DNA of 64,000 bases, taken from NCBI RefSeq assembly GCF_003813985.1, contig NZ_CP033897.1:1550001-1614000 (forward strand), given 5' to 3'. This DNA is from Corynebacterium gerontici. Its GTDB lineage: Bacteria; Actinomycetota; Actinomycetes; Mycobacteriales; Mycobacteriaceae. Positions 55,783-64,000 of this stretch are shown here, piece by piece. The notes beneath the pieces are model-generated. The model worked only from the letters and a program-made list of their open reading frames with translations. It made no database searches and was not told the origin of the DNA. The position numbers and the translations under genes are program-made. Numbering within the stretch: position 1 is the first letter of the stretch; every line of letters begins with the position of its first letter.

Positions 55783-56286
55783 TTAGCCAAAGACGACAGC
55801 GGTGCCGGTGGCTCGGTCGTGGATACCACGACCGTCGGCGTCGACAAGCACTGCGGGGAAGATGAAAAGGGTGAAGAAGGTGCGAGCGAAGGCGCGAAGG
55901 AAGTTGACGCGCTCGTTGGCGTCAACGCGAGCGACCCCCATGCCGAGCACCGCTTGACCTGGGGTGCGGGCAAAAAGCCAGACGGAGAGCACCCCGATGA
56001 TGAGGTAGATCATGGGGGTGACGGTGGAGACGCCGCCGAGCGCGCTGGTGAGGGTCACGACGCCGTTGGCGAGGATGAGACATAGAAACCAATCGATGAA
56101 CACGCCGCCGGTGCGTCGCATGACCGAGGCAAGTGCTCCGGGCCCGGATTTGGGCAAGCCTAGGTGCTCTCCGGGCCAGCGTGCTGGGCGTTCGCCGTCG
56201 AATTGCGCGGGGATTTGGGGGCCATCGAGCCAGCTACGTTTGGGGGTTCCTGCGCCTTTGCGGGGCTTTTTTTCAGAGCTATTCAT
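55783..56286 (-). CDS. RDD-family membrane protein
   Basis: Membrane protein of 167 residues with an RDD domain (two or three membrane segments, here with RRTGGVFIDWFLCL) of unknown, possibly transport-related, function. About 55 polar residues precede it. ATG 56286 has GAAGG three and AAGGTG nine bases upstream. In mycobacteria and corynebacteria it sits next to glnA, from which it is divergent. Confidence 0.87.
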   Translation of the reverse strand: MNSSEKKPRKGAGTPKRSWLDGPQIPAQFDGERPARWPGEHLGLPKSGPGALASVMRRTGGVFIDWFLCLILANGVVTLTSALGGVSTVTPMIYLIIGVLSVWLFARTPGQAVLGMGVARVDANERVNFLRAFARTFFTLFIFPAVLVDADGRGIHDRATGTAVVFG

Positions 56287-56349
56287 AGGCCTTCACCTTA
56301 ATAGTTTGGTTAGGATAGTGGTGAGTGCGCCTCAGAAGTTCTACGAATT

Positions 56350-56379
56350 TTGGTCAGGCTATAGAAAAGTGATTACACT
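56350..56379 (+). promoter_or_regulatory. glnA promoter
   Basis: TTGGTC (56350-56355) and TACACT (56374-56379) are separated by 18 bases, giving a leader of about 65 bases with AGGAG before the GTG start. No clear AmtR nitrogen-control box could be recognised. Confidence 0.5.
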
Positions 56380-56453
56380 CGTTGCTGTACCCACACCGGG
56401 CACAGCACAACGCAACCGACCCCGGCACCGGCCCGTGGTTATTAGGAGACATC

Positions 56454-57890
56454 GTGGCATTTCAATCCGCTGACGACGTTCTGAAGTTCATCAAGGACGA
56501 AGAAGTCGAATTCATCGATATCCGATTCACGGACGTTCCCGGCATCGAGCAGCATTTCTCGATCCCCGCGAATATCCTCGACGAAGACGCCATTGAAGAA
56601 GGCCTCGCCTTCGACGGCTCTTCCGTTCGCGGCTTCACCACCATTGACGAATCCGACATGAACCTGCTGCCGGACCTCGCCACCGCTAAGATCGACCCCT
56701 TCCGCAAGTCCAAGACGCTGAACATGAAGTTCTTCGTCCACGACCCCTTCACCCGCGAGCCCTTCTCCCGCGATCCGCGCAACGTGGCACGCAAGGCAGA
56801 GGAATACCTGGCATCCACCGGCATCGCCGACACCTGCTTCTTCGGTGCCGAGGCTGAGTTCTACCTCTTTGACAAGGTTCGCTACGCCACCGACGCACAC
56901 GCCGGATTCTACGAGGTTGACTCAGACGAAGGCTGGTGGAACCGCGGCAAAGACACCAAGCTCGACGGCACCCCCAACCTTGGTTACAAAACTCGCCTCA
57001 AGGGCGGTTACTTCCCGGTCCCCCCATACGATCAGACCCTTGAGCTTCGCGACGAAATGACGCGCAATCTCATGCAGTGCGGGTTCGAGATCGAGCGTTT
57101 CCACCACGAGGTGGGCACCGGCGGCCAGCAGGAAATCAACTACAAGTTCAATACCCTCCTGCACGCTGCTGACGACCTACAGTCCTTCAAGTACATCATC
57201 AAGAACACCGCCGTGCAGCACGGCAAATCCGTCACCTTCATGCCGAAGCCACTGGCCGGCGACAACGGCTCGGGCATGCACGCCCACCAGTCGCTGTGGA
57301 AGGACGGCAAGCCACTGTTCCACGACGAGGCCGGTTACGCAGGACTTTCCGATATCGCCCGCTACTACATCGGCGGCATCCTGCACCACGCAGGCGCAGT
57401 GCTGGCGTTCACCAACCCGACGCTGAACTCCTACCACCGTCTGGTTCCCGGCTTCGAGGCCCCGATCAACCTGGTGTACTCGCAGCGCAACCGCTCCGCA
57501 GCCGTGCGTATCCCGATCACAGGCTCCAACCCGAAGGCCAAGCGCATCGAATTCCGTGCGCCGGACCCATCGGGCAACCCCTACTTTGGTTTCGCTGCCA
57601 TGATGCTCGCCGGCCTCGACGGCATCAAGAACCGCATCGAGCCGCATGCCCCCGTGGACAAGGATCTCTACGAACTGCCCCCGGAGGAAGCCGCTTCCAT
57701 CCCGCAGGCACCCACCTCCTTGGTGGAGTCGCTCAAGGCTCTGGAAGAGGATCACGAGTTCCTCACCGACAACGACGTGTTCACCGAGGATCTCATTGAC
57801 ACCTACATCAAGCTGAAGTACGACAACGAGATCACCCCGGTTCGCCTGCGCCCCACCCCGCAGGAGTTCGAGCTGTACTACGACTGCTAA
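56454..57890 (+). CDS. glnA: GlnA, type I glutamine synthetase
   Basis: Makes glutamine from glutamate and ammonia, the core of nitrogen assimilation. The 478-residue product has the beta-grasp DGSSVRGF loop, the metal and ATP site [24 protein letters not shown], and Tyr406 in [10 protein letters not shown], the adenylylation site of GlnE. GTG 56454 follows AGGAG by five to six bases; 24 upstream codons in frame are not part of the family. It ends at a terminator. Confidence 0.96.
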   Translation: MAFQSADDVLKFIKDEEVEFIDIRFTDVPGIEQHFSIPANILDEDAIEEGLAFDGSSVRGFTTIDESDMNLLPDLATAKIDPFRKSKTLNMKFFVHDPFTREPFSRDPRNVARKAEEYLASTGIADTCFFGAEAEFYLFDKVRYATDAHAGFYEVDSDEGWWNRGKDTKLDGTPNLGYKTRLKGGYFPVPPYDQTLELRDEMTRNLMQCGFEIERFHHEVGTGGQQEINYKFNTLLHAADDLQSFKYIIKNTAVQHGKSVTFMPKPLAGDNGSGMHAHQSLWKDGKPLFHDEAGYAGLSDIARYYIGGILHHAGAVLAFTNPTLNSYHRLVPGFEAPINLVYSQRNRSAAVRIPITGSNPKAKRIEFRAPDPSGNPYFGFAAMMLAGLDGIKNRIEPHAPVDKDLYELPPEEAASIPQAPTSLVESLKALEEDHEFLTDNDVFTEDLIDTYIKLKYDNEITPVRLRPTPQEFELYYDC

Positions 57891-57905
57891 TCACCACCCC
57901 GTTAT

Positions 57906-57933
57906 GGCGGCAAGCACGACGCTTGCCGCCTTT
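57906..57933 (+). terminator. Terminator of glnA
   Basis: GGCGGCAAGC (57906-57915) pairs with GCTTGCCGCC (57921-57930) around a five-base loop, followed by TTTCGGCTTT. Confidence 0.85.
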
Positions 57934-57988
57934 CGGCTTTCCTGAAGGGAGTAACCCGCCCCGAGGATCAAGCCGATGGCGCTCAACC

Positions 57989-58264
57989 TCACACTGAGGC
58001 CGCGTCCGCGAAATCCCCGATCTTCATCAGCTTGTATTCCTTCACCAAACGGATGCATGGTCGCAAGCCGAACAGCACCGAGCCGATCACGAACAACCAA
58101 GTTCCGGCTACCATCGTCGAATCGCTGAAAAAGAAGAAGGAGCCAACCAAAAACGTGAGGGCAGCGATCACATCGACAATGGTATAGGCAAGCTCATAGA
58201 TAGCCGCCACTTCAATATGTTCCTTGGATTTGAGGGCATTGCGGGGATCGAAAAATCTTGACAT
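57989..58264 (-). CDS. YrhK-like small membrane protein
   Basis: 91-residue protein with two membrane segments (about 23-47 and 52-68) resembling the YrhK domain: YELAYTIVDVIAALTFLVGS and FVIGSVLFGLRPCIRL. The function is unknown; YrhK domains are found as small membrane proteins in many bacteria. It is monocistronic, converging on glnA. Confidence 0.7.
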   Translation of the reverse strand: MSRFFDPRNALKSKEHIEVAAIYELAYTIVDVIAALTFLVGSFFFFSDSTMVAGTWLFVIGSVLFGLRPCIRLVKEYKLMKIGDFADAASV

Positions 58265-58483
58265 GCCCGAAGTTTATCCCGCGCCATGCTCGAACCCCGC
58301 ACCTTGAGAGCCCGGCAGGACCATCCGAGTAGGGGCGATATCAGGGGCAGGATTTAGGCTCCGGACGAACAAAGCGGTACATTTTTGCATCGAACTGATA
58401 ACAAAATGGAATCCCACTGCGCTATCAGTCAAGGGGTCTGCGCCCGCAGGCAACCTACCCTGACCGTTTTTCAAGGATGAAAG

Positions 58484-58498
58484 ATGACGCAATTATGA
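58484..58498 (+). CDS. Four-codon mini-ORF before the PTS IIC gene
   Basis: ATG ACG CAA TTA TGA, seven bases after AAGG. Its stop overlaps the ATG of the PTS gene (ATGA). It could couple ribosomes to the PTS start or be chance; no function can be given to such a short peptide. Confidence 0.3.
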   Translation: MTQL

Positions 58499-59622
58499 CC
58501 ACTGCAGCGACACACGCGGCCAAGGAGCCGCAGCAGCCAGTAGCTAATCCGAATGTTTCCACCACTCCCCCGAGCCGAGAAACCGTGGGCAGCTTCACCA
58601 TGAAGGTGCTCAACGGCATTTCCATTGCCGTGGTGGTGGCACTTGTTCCTCAGGCGTTGCTTGGCGAGTTGCTCAAAGCCCTTGTCCCCTCCTACCCGTC
58701 GCTGCAGCAGTTCCTCGCGCTCATCGCACTGTCAGCTTCCATGCTGCCCGCGATCATCGGCTTCCTCGTGGGCATGCAGTTCAAACTGAACCCCATCCAA
58801 AACGCCACGGTTGCTGTAGCCGCCGTCTTGGGTTCAGGTGTGGCGAAGGTGGATCCAGACGGTGGCTTCCACCTTCAGGGCACCGGTTTGGTGATTAACG
58901 CCGGTGTCACCGCCGCCATCGCCGTGTTGCTCGCCAAGTACATTGGGCCGAAGCTTGGCCAGTACATTGTGTTGTTCCTGCCCATGATCGTGGTGGTGGT
59001 TGCAGGCGGCATCGGCTGGTTGGTCACCTATCCTGTAGTCAACGTGTTCAGCCGCTGGCTTGGCCAGGTCATCGTGGGTGCCACAGATCTTCAGCCGATT
59101 TTGATGGGCGCCATCATGGCGATGGTGTTTGCCTTCCTCATCCTGAGCCCAATTTCCACGGTGGGAATCGCCACGGCGATCTTCCTCGCCGGTGTTGCTT
59201 CTGGTACCGCGAACCTGGGTTGTGTCTGCGCATCCTTCGGCGTGTGTGTTGCCGGTTGGCGCGCGAATCCTGTGGCCGCGTCCCTGTTGCCCGTGATTGG
59301 CTCACCAAAGGTACACATGGCCAATATCATGGGTCGCCCGCTGAACTTCCTTCCCATCTTGTGCACCTCGGCTATCGTGGGCGCAATCGGCGGCTGGCTG
59401 GGTATCTCCGGCACGCCGATTTCTGCGGGCTTCGGTATCTCCGGCCTGGTGGGGCCAGTCACCGCGCTCAACGCAGAGGGCTGGGGTTGGACCTTCGGAA
59501 ACGTGCTGATCATCATCGGCATCTTCATTGTGGTGCCCTTGCTGCTCTCCATCGTGTTCGTACGACTCTTCGAGCGCGCGGGCATCATCCGCCCGGATCA
59601 TTACCGCCTCGACTTCGTCTAA
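58495..59622 (+). CDS. Lone PTS transporter IIC protein (PTS_EIIC_2 type)
   Basis: Membrane transporter of about 375 residues with ten or so hydrophobic segments, resembling stand-alone PTS EIIC-like proteins that lack IIA and IIB parts nearby. Conserved stretches include MQFKLNPIQNATVA, GTANLGCVCASF and GWGWTFGN. The substrate is unknown. ATG 58495 overlaps a mini-ORF stop; ATG 58477 is an in-frame alternative, but its AAGG touches the codon. It stands alone, ending at a terminator. Confidence 0.85.
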   Translation: MTTAATHAAKEPQQPVANPNVSTTPPSRETVGSFTMKVLNGISIAVVVALVPQALLGELLKALVPSYPSLQQFLALIALSASMLPAIIGFLVGMQFKLNPIQNATVAVAAVLGSGVAKVDPDGGFHLQGTGLVINAGVTAAIAVLLAKYIGPKLGQYIVLFLPMIVVVVAGGIGWLVTYPVVNVFSRWLGQVIVGATDLQPILMGAIMAMVFAFLILSPISTVGIATAIFLAGVASGTANLGCVCASFGVCVAGWRANPVAASLLPVIGSPKVHMANIMGRPLNFLPILCTSAIVGAIGGWLGISGTPISAGFGISGLVGPVTALNAEGWGWTFGNVLIIIGIFIVVPLLLSIVFVRLFERAGIIRPDHYRLDFV

Positions 59623-59629
59623 GACCACT

Positions 59630-59655
59630 GCCCCGCTTTCTGAGCGGGGCTTTTT
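59630..59655 (+). terminator. Terminator of the PTS IIC gene
   Basis: GCCCCGC (59630-59636) pairs with GCGGGGC (59644-59650), followed by TTTTT. The run overlaps the stop of the convergent decarboxylase gene. Confidence 0.85.
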
Positions 59656-61336
59656 AGTCATCCCCGTGCGGCGGCTTGCCCTGCAGCACCCTGGCCACAG
59701 ATCGAAGAAGCACGGGAAGATCCATCTTCTTGGTATGCACTTGCAGGAGAACAAGCTTGTCGACGTCCCCTTGTGCCTGCTGCAGCGCCGAACGCAGTTC
59801 CGCAGGCGTGCTGGCCTCCAGGGCGCGGTAATTTTCCGCATTGCCGCCGAAGACTTCCGGAAGTTTCGCCCAGTCGTAGGCGACAATGTCGTTGTAGCCG
59901 CGTTCAGGTCCATGGATGGCGCGCTCCACGGTATAGCCGTTGTTGTTGATCAACACGATGATCGGATTGACCTTCTCGCGCAGCATCGTTCCGATCTCTT
60001 GGACCGTCAGTTGCGCGGAACCGTCACCAATGAGCAGCACCGCGCGATCTTCTGGGCGCGCAATCGCCACACCCAGTGCAGCGGGCAAGGTATAACCGAT
60101 CGAGCCCCACATGGGTTGGCCGATGAAGAAAGCATCCTTGGGCAAACGTTCCGTGGCGATGCCGAAAAAGGCTGTGCCCTGATCTGCCAGCACGGATTGA
60201 CCCGGTTTGATGTATTCAGCAACGATGCCCCATAGATCATCTTGTCGAATGGGTTCGTCTTCAGCACCGTTGTATGCGCGTTCCGGGAGCGTTTTTGAGT
60301 CTAGGCCCCTCCACGGGTGCTGTTCGGCCAGCTCTGTGAGCACATCGATAGCATCTGCCATGCGCAGCGGAGAGAACGCTCGCTCACCGACGAAGCTGAC
60401 GCCGGGGGTGACGTCGATAAGCTTTTGCGGATCAAGGTTTTGAGTAAAGCCTGCTGAGGTGGTGTCGTTTAATAGCACTCCAACGCATACCACCACCTCG
60501 GCGTCCTCTACGCACTCCCGGACATGGGGCTGAGATGCCGCACCAGCGTAGATACCAGCGAAGCGGGCGGAGGACTCGTCTACAAGCGATTTTCCCCACG
60601 CCAGGGTGCTCAACGGTACGCCCTCGGTGGCAGCCACGAGGCGGTCGAAATGATCGCGAGCCTTGAGGCGATGGACCAACAGATCCGCCAAAATGCTCAC
60701 ACGCTTGCCGTCGAGCATTTCCGCAGCGGCTTCGCGGAATGCCGCAACCGCTCCTGGAGATGAATGGCTTTCGAGCCCTTGAAGCGGGTCCGCCGGGCGA
60801 TACACCTCTTGCGCGGCAATGTCAGGCGCCAACAAGAGATAACCGGGGCGGGAATGCTGGACGACCTCCCGCAGCACGCGGTCAATCTCGGCGGGCGCAT
60901 TTTGCGGCGTAATCACGGCACTGGCGACGGTGACGTGCTTATGCATCTGATGGAAGTGGTCAAAGTCGCCGTCACCGAGCGAATGGTGCAAGCGCTGGTG
61001 TTCGCTTTGCATGGACGCCTTCGGCGCGCCCACGATGTGAAGCACCGGTGCGTACTCGGCGAAAGAGCCAGCGATGCCGTTGATGGCAGACAGCTCACCC
61101 ACGCCATAGGTGGTGACCAACGCGCCGATGCCCTTGGCGCGAGCATAAGCGTCGGCTGCATAGGCAGCATTGAGCTCATTGGCGTTGCCCACCCACTGCA
61201 ACTGTGGGTGATCGTCTGCTACGTCCAAGAAGGGCATGTTGTAGTCGCCGGGCACCCCGAAAACGTGCTCGCATCCGAGCTCCGCTAAACGGTCAAAGAG
61301 GTAATGGGCGATGGTATACGTTGGCGTTTCGCTCAA
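59654..61336 (-). CDS. Thiamine-diphosphate keto-acid (pyruvate/indolepyruvate-type) decarboxylase
   Basis: Non-oxidative decarboxylase of 560 residues related to pyruvate, indolepyruvate and branched-chain keto-acid decarboxylases. Glu54 in NANELNAAYAADAY activates the cofactor, LHHSLGDG gives the active-site His pair, and the metal/ThDP motif is GDGSAQLT with NNNGYTVE. Substrate preference cannot be assigned by sight. The start is TTG 61336, seven bases after AAGG. It has its own promoter 61395-61423, where a GlxR-like half-site overlaps. Confidence 0.88.
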   Translation of the reverse strand: MSETPTYTIAHYLFDRLAELGCEHVFGVPGDYNMPFLDVADDHPQLQWVGNANELNAAYAADAYARAKGIGALVTTYGVGELSAINGIAGSFAEYAPVLHIVGAPKASMQSEHQRLHHSLGDGDFDHFHQMHKHVTVASAVITPQNAPAEIDRVLREVVQHSRPGYLLLAPDIAAQEVYRPADPLQGLESHSSPGAVAAFREAAAEMLDGKRVSILADLLVHRLKARDHFDRLVAATEGVPLSTLAWGKSLVDESSARFAGIYAGAASQPHVRECVEDAEVVVCVGVLLNDTTSAGFTQNLDPQKLIDVTPGVSFVGERAFSPLRMADAIDVLTELAEQHPWRGLDSKTLPERAYNGAEDEPIRQDDLWGIVAEYIKPGQSVLADQGTAFFGIATERLPKDAFFIGQPMWGSIGYTLPAALGVAIARPEDRAVLLIGDGSAQLTVQEIGTMLREKVNPIIVLINNNGYTVERAIHGPERGYNDIVAYDWAKLPEVFGGNAENYRALEASTPAELRSALQQAQGDVDKLVLLQVHTKKMDLPVLLRSVARVLQGKPPHGDD

Positions 61337-61394
61337 GGTGCAGCCTTCCTTTCCAAGTGCGTCTCACTGCTAGGTGTTAGTGAATGACATTGCC

Positions 61395-61423
61395 ATTGTA
61401 GTGCAGATCACACATTTTGTGAA
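61395..61423 (-). promoter_or_regulatory. Promoter of the keto-acid decarboxylase gene
   Basis: On the minus strand TTCACA and TACAAT are 17 bases apart. TGTGATCTGCACTACA overlaps the spacer and resembles a GlxR site with one degenerate half. Confidence 0.55.
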
Positions 61424-61447
61424 GGGGTCCTGCTCGACCTGGGAAAG

Positions 61448-61485
61448 CAAAAGTCTCTAATACGCAACTTCGCGCATTAGAGACT
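61448..61485 (-). terminator. Terminator of the CsbD gene
   Basis: AGTCTCTAAT (61452-61461) pairs with ATTAGAGACT (61476-61485), with CGC/GCG inside; TTTTGC follows on the minus strand. Confidence 0.85.
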
Positions 61486-61506
61486 CGGTGCTATGTGGAG
61501 TGCGAC

Positions 61507-61713
61507 TTACTTGTCGTCACCCTTGAAGGCGCCGATGACCTTGTCAGCAGCTTCCTTCACCTTGTCGCCAACATTCTCGGCAGCTTCCTTAACGTCGGAC
61601 TTCACCTGGTCAGCCTTGCCCTCGTTCTTGAGGTCATCGTTACCGGTAGCGTCGCCGAAGCCTTCCTTCACCTTGCCGCCGAGGTCTTCTGCCTTGTTCT
61701 CGAAATCGCTCAT
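61507..61713 (-). CDS. CsbD-family stress-response protein
   Basis: 68-residue, highly charged helical protein of the CsbD family, which is induced by general stress in B. subtilis; the molecular role is unknown. The repeated GGKVKEGFGDATGND motif is typical. ATG 61713 follows a strong AGGAGG by five bases. It ends at its own terminator and lies beside a long inverted repeat at 61809-61844. Confidence 0.93.
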   Translation of the reverse strand: MSDFENKAEDLGGKVKEGFGDATGNDDLKNEGKADQVKSDVKEAAENVGDKVKEAADKVIGAFKGDDK

Positions 61714-61808
61714 GAGAGCCTCCTAAAAGTTGTTTGTATATTCACTTCAACGTGGGCGCTTTCACACTCACGCCGTTGATCACCAACCATAGCCCAAAGT
61801 TTTGGCCG

Positions 61809-61844
61809 AACAGTTCCCTCAAAGGGTTTTTTAAGGGAACTGTT
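61809..61844. repeat. Perfect 11-bp inverted repeat between nhaC-type and CsbD genes
   Basis: AACAGTTCCCT (61809-61819) and AGGGAACTGTT (61834-61844), 14 bases apart. There is no T-run on the minus strand, so it may be an operator or an unusual terminator. A small CCCT/AGGG stem followed by TTTTTT is nested on the plus strand. Confidence 0.55.
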
Positions 61845-61869
61845 ACAAAGTTGCAATCATGCGCATAGA

Positions 61870-63219
61870 TTACAACACCATCGCCGCAATCCAACCGGAG
61901 GCCAGCAGCGGCAGGTTGTAGTGCAGGAACGTTGGAATCACCGTGTCCCGGATGTGGTCATGCTGACCATCGGCATTGAGACCAGAGGTAGGGCCGAGGG
62001 TCGAGTCAGATGCGGGCGAGCCGGCGTCGCCAAGCGCACCTGCAGCACCGATTATGGCAACGGTAGCCGCGGGAGAAAAGCCAAGCGTTGCACACAAAGG
62101 AACGTAGATGGTGGCGATGATCGGCAATGTTGAGAAAGAGGAGCCGATGCCCATGGTGACGATCAGACCAACCAGGAGCATGGAGAACGCCGCCATGCCT
62201 TTGGAATCACCGAAGAGCTCTGCCGAGGCCGTGACCAGCCCCTCAACCTCGCCCGTAGCCTTCATGACCGAGGCGAAGCCTTGCGCGGTGATCATAATGA
62301 AGCCGATGAGCGCCATCATGCGCATACCTTGGCTAAATACGTCATCGGCATGCTTCCAGTGCACCGCACCTGTGCCCATGAAAATGGCCAGACCAACCAG
62401 CGCGCCGATCAATAACGAGTCTGCCTCAGTTCCCACCGCCTGCATCCACACCTGCACCGCGAAGGTGGCGATGATGGCAATAACGGAGACGATCACCTTG
62501 TAGCGCGATATCGCACCTGCGTGCGTGTGCTCTGTGATGTCGACGTTTTGATAGTCGCGGGGCCGACGGTAACTGAAGAACACAGCGATGAGCAGGCCAA
62601 CCAACATGCCAAGCGCGGGAATGGCCATCACATGCAGCACGTTGATTCCTTGAGTGCTCATCCCCGCCTGCTCAATATTTCCCAGCAGAATGTCGTTCAG
62701 AAAGATTGAGCCAAAGCCCAGTGGAATCCACATATAAGTGGTGACCAGACCGAAGGTCATCACACAAGCCACGAGCCTGCGGTCGATGCGCAGCTTATTC
62801 ATCACGGCCAGCAGCGGCGGCACGATGAGCGGGATGAATGCAATGTGCACTGGAATGAGGTTTTGGCTCATGATGCTCATCGCCAAAATGCCCAGCAGCA
62901 TCAGCCACTTGGTCACCGCGACAGCTCGGGCTCGGGCGACATCAGACTCCACCCCAACTTTGTTCATGATCCAATCTGCAAGCATCTGCGGAAGCCCGGA
63001 GGAGGACACCGCCATGGCAAAAGCACCCAGCAGTGCGTAGCTGAGTGCGATCTTTGCACCACCGGCGAGACCGTCTTCGAAGGCGATCATGGTCTGATCA
63101 ATGCCGAGCCCGGCGATGAGGCCACCGATGAGGGCGCCGAGGAACAGCGAGATGACAACGTGCACCCGTAGCAGCGCCAAGACGAGCATGGCTACCACGG
63201 CAATGAGGACTGCGTTCAT
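61870..63219 (-). CDS. NhaC-type Na+/H+ antiporter-family protein
   Basis: Membrane transporter of 449 residues with 11-12 segments, resembling the Na_H_antiporter (NhaC) superfamily with an N-terminal Na_H_antiport_2-like part. Conserved stretches are MSQNLIPVHIAFIPL, GIGSSFSTLPIIA and GDAGSPASDSTLGPTSGLN. The name reflects the family; some members carry amino acids instead. ATG 63219 is supported by TAAATT eight bases upstream; TTG 63225 is less likely. Confidence 0.85.
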   Translation of the reverse strand: MNAVLIAVVAMLVLALLRVHVVISLFLGALIGGLIAGLGIDQTMIAFEDGLAGGAKIALSYALLGAFAMAVSSSGLPQMLADWIMNKVGVESDVARARAVAVTKWLMLLGILAMSIMSQNLIPVHIAFIPLIVPPLLAVMNKLRIDRRLVACVMTFGLVTTYMWIPLGFGSIFLNDILLGNIEQAGMSTQGINVLHVMAIPALGMLVGLLIAVFFSYRRPRDYQNVDITEHTHAGAISRYKVIVSVIAIIATFAVQVWMQAVGTEADSLLIGALVGLAIFMGTGAVHWKHADDVFSQGMRMMALIGFIMITAQGFASVMKATGEVEGLVTASAELFGDSKGMAAFSMLLVGLIVTMGIGSSFSTLPIIATIYVPLCATLGFSPAATVAIIGAAGALGDAGSPASDSTLGPTSGLNADGQHDHIRDTVIPTFLHYNLPLLASGWIAAMVL

Positions 63220-63227
63220 AGGCAATC

Positions 63228-63233
63228 AATTTA
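63228..63233 (-). promoter_or_regulatory. NhaC-type gene -10 box, leaderless arrangement
   Basis: TAAATT on the minus strand ends eight bases before ATG 63219. The palindrome TACCCC-GCTT-GGGGTA (63262-63277) lies about 30 bp further upstream, near the -35 to -50 zone. Confidence 0.45.
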
Positions 63234-63358
63234 ATCAAGCCAAGCGCATATTCCACATTTCTACCCCGCTTGGGGTACCGCTTTGAATACGCTGTTGCGC
63301 GGCATTCTAAGGCACACGTAATGAGAGGAAGTCCGCCCGGGTGCTGCGCTGAAAATAT

Positions 63359-64000
63359 TTAAGGCACGAGTGCAGCACTGCCCAGATCTGGAACAACGCG
63401 CACTGCCTGCACATCCTGGGTGAGTTGCTCGCTCGGACCGTCGGTATTCGCAGCAATCACGAATCCCGGACCATAGCTTGCGGTGGCATGCACACTCTGG
63501 CGATCATCCGACCAACCAAACTTTGTGGCCCAGATGCCAGGCAGAGTCGCGGTGCCATAATCCTGGTGATAACCATCGGCTGCCACGGGAGAGGCGGTAC
63601 GCATACCGTTGATCAGTGGCCAAGCAACAGGATCCATTGCGATGGCCTGCAGGAAGGTGGTCATATCATTCGTCGAAGTGGTGGTGTTGCCCCAGAAACC
63701 GTTGTAGTGCGTGGTAGTGAGCCCGAATTGAGCGATCACCTCCGGGATCGCCTGCGGGTATTTCCGGTCCAGCTCTGTGGCGATGTTGTCATCGGAAAAG
63801 CGGATCATCTGCTCCACCTTCGCCTGATCTTCCGGGGCACCATGGTGCAAAACCCAGTAGCCGAGGTAGAGCTTGGATAGAGACAACGCCGGGCGCGATT
63901 CATTCGCATTTGGGGTAGCGGCGTTGATGCCAACGGGTGTCTGGACGCTGATTTGGGTCCTATCGGGCACTCCTTGCAGCGGTACGGTGACGGCTTGCGC
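63359..64000 (-). CDS. Secreted serine hydrolase, beta-lactamase-like (C-terminal part, cut by window edge)
   Basis: The frame stays open through the right edge of the window, so only the last 213 or so codons are seen. The visible start (AQA then VTVPLQG) looks like a signal-peptide end. Motifs resemble class A serine beta-lactamases: SLSK (the SxxK pair), SDDN (near SDN), and TKFGW in the KTG place. Function as a penicillinase is not shown; corynebacterial homologues are called hypothetical secreted serine hydrolases. Confidence 0.7.
   Translation of the reverse strand, partial: AQAVTVPLQGVPDRTQISVQTPVGINAATPNANESRPALSLSKLYLGYWVLHHGAPEDQAKVEQMIRFSDDNIATELDRKYPQAIPEVIAQFGLTTTHYNGFWGNTTTSTNDMTTFLQAIAMDPVAWPLINGMRTASPVAADGYHQDYGTATLPGIWATKFGWSDDRQSVHATASYGPGFVIAANTDGPSEQLTQDVQAVRVVPDLGSAALVP

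Noticed and set aside
56287-56349. AmtR nitrogen-control box before glnA
   Set aside because: TAG-rich stretches are present, but no spaced CTAT/ATAG pair of the known form was found.

Overview
This window is a chromosome segment of a Corynebacterium species (Actinobacteria, Mycobacteriales). The evidence is the gene content. There is a Gram-positive dcw cluster without ftsA in view. The mannan and PIM genes (mptA, mptC, pimB') are lipomannan biosynthesis genes of mycolate bacteria. The respiratory branch has a di-heme QcrC, a long QcrB and CtaC-CtaF-CtaE. There are also LtsA, a PASTA kinase PknL beside an Rv2175c-like protein, and an AceF with three lipoyl domains. Gene order closely follows, from memory, the C. 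glutamicum stretch from the dcw cluster to glnA. The species cannot be named from the sequence alone. No tRNA, rRNA, insertion sequence, prophage or CRISPR array was seen; the window is core chromosome.

Layout. 1-11.8 kb, minus strand: peptidoglycan and division operon mraZ-rsmH-ftsL-ftsI-murE-murF-mraY-murD-ftsW-murG (murG cut by the window edge), with MraZ-type repeats before mraZ. 12.1-18.1 kb: DUF3040 and HEPN proteins, a GNAT acetyltransferase with a probable leader peptide, metF, a polyprenyl synthase, mptA and an Rv2175c-like regulator. 18.2-28.3 kb: pknL, aroG, a 3'-exoribonuclease, mptC, an acyltransferase-3 protein, plsC, glucokinase and pimB'. 28.3-30.1 kb: two secreted NlpC/P60 cell-wall hydrolases, the second behind a long regulatory region. 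30.7-37.2 kb: the bc1-aa3 supercomplex genes qcrCAB and ctaC-ctaF-ctaE. 37.8-43.4 kb: ltsA, an ErpA-type Fe-S carrier, a DUF3043 membrane protein and the cobalamin lower-loop genes cobU-cobT-cobS. 43.4-54.9 kb: ilvE, pepB, then a lipoate-centred block of aceF, gcvP-gcvT-gcvH, lipB and lipA. This block puts lipoylated proteins next to the enzymes that make their cofactor. 54.9-64 kb: DUF4191, RDD protein, glnA, a YrhK protein, a lone PTS IIC protein, a thiamine-diphosphate keto-acid decarboxylase, CsbD, an NhaC-type antiporter and the end of a secreted serine hydrolase.

Most notable signals outside ordinary genes: a short repeat, GGGGCGTCGAAAAGC, found at least seven times, mostly at gene edges; a perfect in-frame 285-bp duplication inside aceF; three GATWAC repeats at exact 11-bp spacing before an NlpC gene; a second MraZ-like array facing the opposite way; a 19-codon leader ORF with a strong ribosome site before the GNAT gene; two convergent gene pairs whose TAG stops share one CTAG palindrome; and at least twelve genes whose -10 box sits 6-8 bases before the start codon, as in leaderless mRNAs.
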